Assembly: GCA_001586965.3 (NCBI GenBank)
Contig: LUCW03001414.1
Location: 22,501 to 85,000 of the forward strand
DNA: 62,500 nt
Origin: Sphaeroforma sirkka
Taxonomy: Eukaryota > Opisthokonta > Ichthyosporea > Ichthyophonida
Reading direction: 5' to 3'
Shown: positions 60,201-62,500 of the stretch, piece after piece
Position numbering within the stretch: the stretch's first letter is position 1
Layout: the number at the start of each line of letters is the position of its first letter
Notes under the pieces: model-generated
Told to the model about the DNA's origin: nothing
Seen by the model: only the letters and a program-made list of their open reading frames with translations
The model's database searches: none
Made by a program: the position numbers and the translations under genes

Positions 60201-62500
60201 CATCAAAGGGAAGAGATATTACACGACATTGGATCTAACCGCAGCGTACCATCGACTCCCAATTCACCCTGATTCTCAGTATCTATTCAGTTTCACACAT
60301 GGCAAAAGCCAGTATTCCTTTACATCAGCGCCATTTGGACTACACACACTGACGCAGCAGTTTCAGCGTACACTGAGTGTGATATTGCAAGGACTTCCGG
60401 CACACCACTACCTGGACGACATCGTAATAGCAACAGATGACTACGAGGAACACGTACGAGTAGTGAAAGAGGTCATTCGGCGGCTGACGTACCACAGTTT
60501 CAAGCTAAACCCTTCAAAATGTCATTTTGCAGTCAAAGAAATCATGATCCTAGGGAAGCGAGTATCGAAGGCCGGAATTGATATTTGCCATGAAAAGCAG
60601 GCCAAGCTCATTGACTGGCCAACCCCGAAGAAGTACAAAGACATTGCATCGGCCTTGGGATTAGCCAACTTTCTTCACGAGCACCTACCAAACTTTGCAG
60701 AGGTAGTTGCCCCACTCCGGGAATTTGTAAGACTGAAGCCTAAGGAAATCATTGGAGACAGGTGGGAACAGAGACACCAGCAAGCTTGGGATGCCATGAA
60801 GCAAGCCATGGTTGAGGCCGTAGTGTTGAAATTTCCCGTCGACGAAGTACCTTTACAACTCGAAACGGATGCAAGCGACTACGGTATTGGAGGTGCATTG
60901 TTCCAGACCATAGAAGGGAAGAATCAATACCTAGTGTTCTTCAGCAAGACCCTCAACGCAGCACAGCGCAATTATGCAACACCCATGAAGGAATTATTGG
61001 CCTTGGTATATGGTCTCACACACTTCCGGGATCATCTCGAAGGTCAACGCTTTTCAGTGTTGACTGATCACAAGGCTTTGGTGTATATGAACACACAGCT
61101 AAAGCTGAATCCGATGCTACAACGATGGCATCACATCATAGCGCCTTTCAATTTTACTATCTCGCACATCCCGGGTATAAAGAACGTGTTACCAGACGCA
61201 TGGTCTAGGCTTCATGAGGGAACTGTTGAGACTGAGGACCCGGAGGTACTATATGCAGAATGTTGGCAACTTTTCCAGATTACTTTGAGCAAGCGCAACG
61301 GATTATGGGTGAGAATAATGTCGATTTTTTTGCTTCGCAACAGGATCACCATTTGCCACGCTACTACACCGACGATGACAGGGGTGGAGCGTTTGCACAT
61401 TGTTGGAAAGATATAGACGGATGGATGAACCCACCATGGAGATTAATCCATAGAATGTTGCGCAAGATACGATCAGAGAGGGCCACAGCTACGGTGTGTC
61501 TACCGTGGGCGCCCCATGAGCCTTGGTTTCAGTTATTCAAGTCGCTTCTACAAAGAGACCCAGTATTAGTTCCAAGGACAGCACACTCCTTCCTCAAATA
61601 CGGAAAGTATACGACTAGCAAGACACCACGGGGTCACACAGTCTTTGCCAGAGTAGGCCCACGCAATGGTTACAGTCTTCCAGCGACGTTTTCAGCACGA
61701 TTGGGATATGCCAAACCGTCCTCAGTATCGAAAGTCACCCCATTAGATACGTCTCGGCTAGTATCGATCGTTACCTCGGAAGTAGCCATGACGGATTCTC
61801 CAGATGAGGAAGAGATAAGCCGTCGCACACAGCTCACCTTGTGTCAGCATGAGATTGGGCATCGTAGAGCAGAAGATACAGTTGCTCAACTACAGCAGAA
61901 CGGACATTTGTGGCCCAACGCTCTGGAACTTGCACAAACAGTTAGGAGAAACTGTCGCACATGTCTAGGACAGAGGGTGTTACGAAAGGGATTTCACCCG
62001 ATGATTAATATAACGGCAAAGTATCCGTGGGATCATATTCAAGTCGACATGATTCCAATGCCACTAGTTTCAGCAGCAGGAAATCGATATATATTGCTCG
62101 TCTTGGATATAGCAACGGGGTACTCGATATTGAGAGCAACGGCCACAAAGTCAGCAGAAGTGGTGACATCGAAACTTATGGAGGTGTTTGGGGAACATGG
62201 TTTTCCCAGGAAAATTCAATCAGACGAGGGAGGCGAGTTTTCGAACAAGATTGTTAATTTAATAGCTCAAGAAGTTGGAGTGATGCATGCGAAGTCGCCA
62301 CCATATCGTCCTCAGGTTCTGGGAGCAGCGGAGAGAAGACACAAAGACATACACGAAGGAGTTCGCAAGCTATGTGAATCTTTGCCTACGGCATGGGATG
62401 TCCGACTACCACTTATCATGCTGTGCCAGAACCTCCGAATATCTCGGCGACACAAGACAGCACCATTCAGTGCTTACTTCGGTCGCCGTCATGTTCCGTT
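57277..62500 (+). mobile_element. Chromodomain-type Ty3/Gypsy retrotransposon, + strand copy, runs off the window, broken
   Basis: Gag spans about 57.3-59.3 kb; its N-terminal part is Arg/Ser/Gln-rich and a CYACRAGAPPSFRHISSC cluster lies near 59.0 kb. Protease with ALVDSGANRSC is near 59.45 kb. Reverse transcriptase (about 60.1-60.6 kb) shows VRVCLDLRAVNALIP, PFGLHT and YLDD; RNase H (about 60.85-61.2 kb) shows LETDASDYGIGGALF and LTDHKALVYMN. A Dam-like methyltransferase-type segment follows (61.31-61.65 kb), then integrase with a zinc finger (about 61.84-61.98 kb) and DDE core (from about 62.03 kb) with SDEGGEFSNK. The 3' end, expected to have the chromodomain seen in the - strand copy, lies outside. 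A few breaks are present. Near identity with the other copy suggests recent duplication. Confidence 0.9.
61310..61650 (+). other. Dam-like methyltransferase-type domain in second Gypsy element
   Basis: Between RNase H and integrase, raw translation shows NNVDFFASQQDHHLPRYY, GAFAHCW, WMNPPWRLIHRML and LPWAPHEPWFQL. This follows the DIRS/Ngaro Dam-like domain point by point (V-D-x-F-A-S, a Y after about ten residues, A-x-x-x-W, then N-P-P-W in place of the F-P-P-F common in vertebrate DIRS, then P-W-x-x-x-x-W). NPPW is the intact motif type of amino-methyltransferases. Part of a broken element. Confidence 0.65.

Noticed and set aside
1-62500. CRISPR arrays, bacterial operons, phage or toxin-antitoxin systems
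   Set aside because: Intron structure, splice signals and retroelements show eukaryotic nuclear DNA; the short tandem repeats lack the regular repeat-spacer pattern of CRISPR.
1-62500. Functional tRNA or rRNA genes
   Set aside because: No segment could be folded with a paired acceptor stem and standard arms; the two tRNA-like segments are reported only as repeats.

Overview
This is intron-rich eukaryotic nuclear DNA: GT-AG introns of about 0.2 to 2 kb, the standard genetic code, many (TA)n/(CA)n microsatellites, and a dense block of old LTR retroelements. The style (compact exons, many introns, Ty1/Copia and Ty3/Gypsy elements including a chromodomain type) would suit a unicellular holozoan such as an ichthyosporean, but nothing here proves that; it is an inference with low confidence.

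Left part (1-29,000) holds three multi-exon host genes. (1) <1-13,263, + strand: an SF1B helicase of the UPF1/SMUBP-2 group, most like IGHMBP2 by its region ahead of the helicase core, with a long disordered N-terminal extension. (2) 14,248-22,300, - strand: a coiled-coil protein of about 440 residues with a C-terminal region that might be an RWD-type kinetochore module (KNL1/Spc105-like); tentative. (3) 23,148-28,995, + strand: a secreted or lysosomal acid-sphingomyelinase-like metallophosphoesterase whose exons splice in frame except for a one-base discrepancy in exon 2. Genes 1 and 2 are tail to tail, genes 2 and 3 head to head with about 0.85 kb between them.

Middle and right part (29,000-62,500) is a graveyard of retroelements. 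Going right: a small Gypsy integrase remnant on the - strand (about 31.3-31.8 kb), a broken Ty1/Copia element (31.9-36.1 kb), an LTR-like piece (37.4-37.9 kb), and a broken Ty3/Gypsy element (37.9-48.4 kb) split by two later insertions: a second Copia element with both LTRs and a 5-bp target duplication (38,962-44,882), and a roughly 0.8-kb insert that may be a 5'-truncated LINE (about 46.98-47.76 kb). Then come tandem repeats, inverted 180-bp LTR-like units and AT-rich repeats (48.5-51.1 kb), and two nearly identical copies of a chromodomain Ty3/Gypsy element in inverted orientation (51.2-55.2 kb on -, 57.3 kb to the window end on +).

The most interesting observation is that both Ty3/Gypsy families carry, between RNase H and integrase, a segment resembling the Dam-like adenine methyltransferase domain known from DIRS/Ngaro elements, with an NPPW motif of the amino-methyltransferase type. 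A Gypsy element with this domain plus a DDE integrase (and, in one family, a chromodomain) is unusual as far as I know. Two tRNA-like sequences with spaced A and B boxes were also seen inside repeat DNA.
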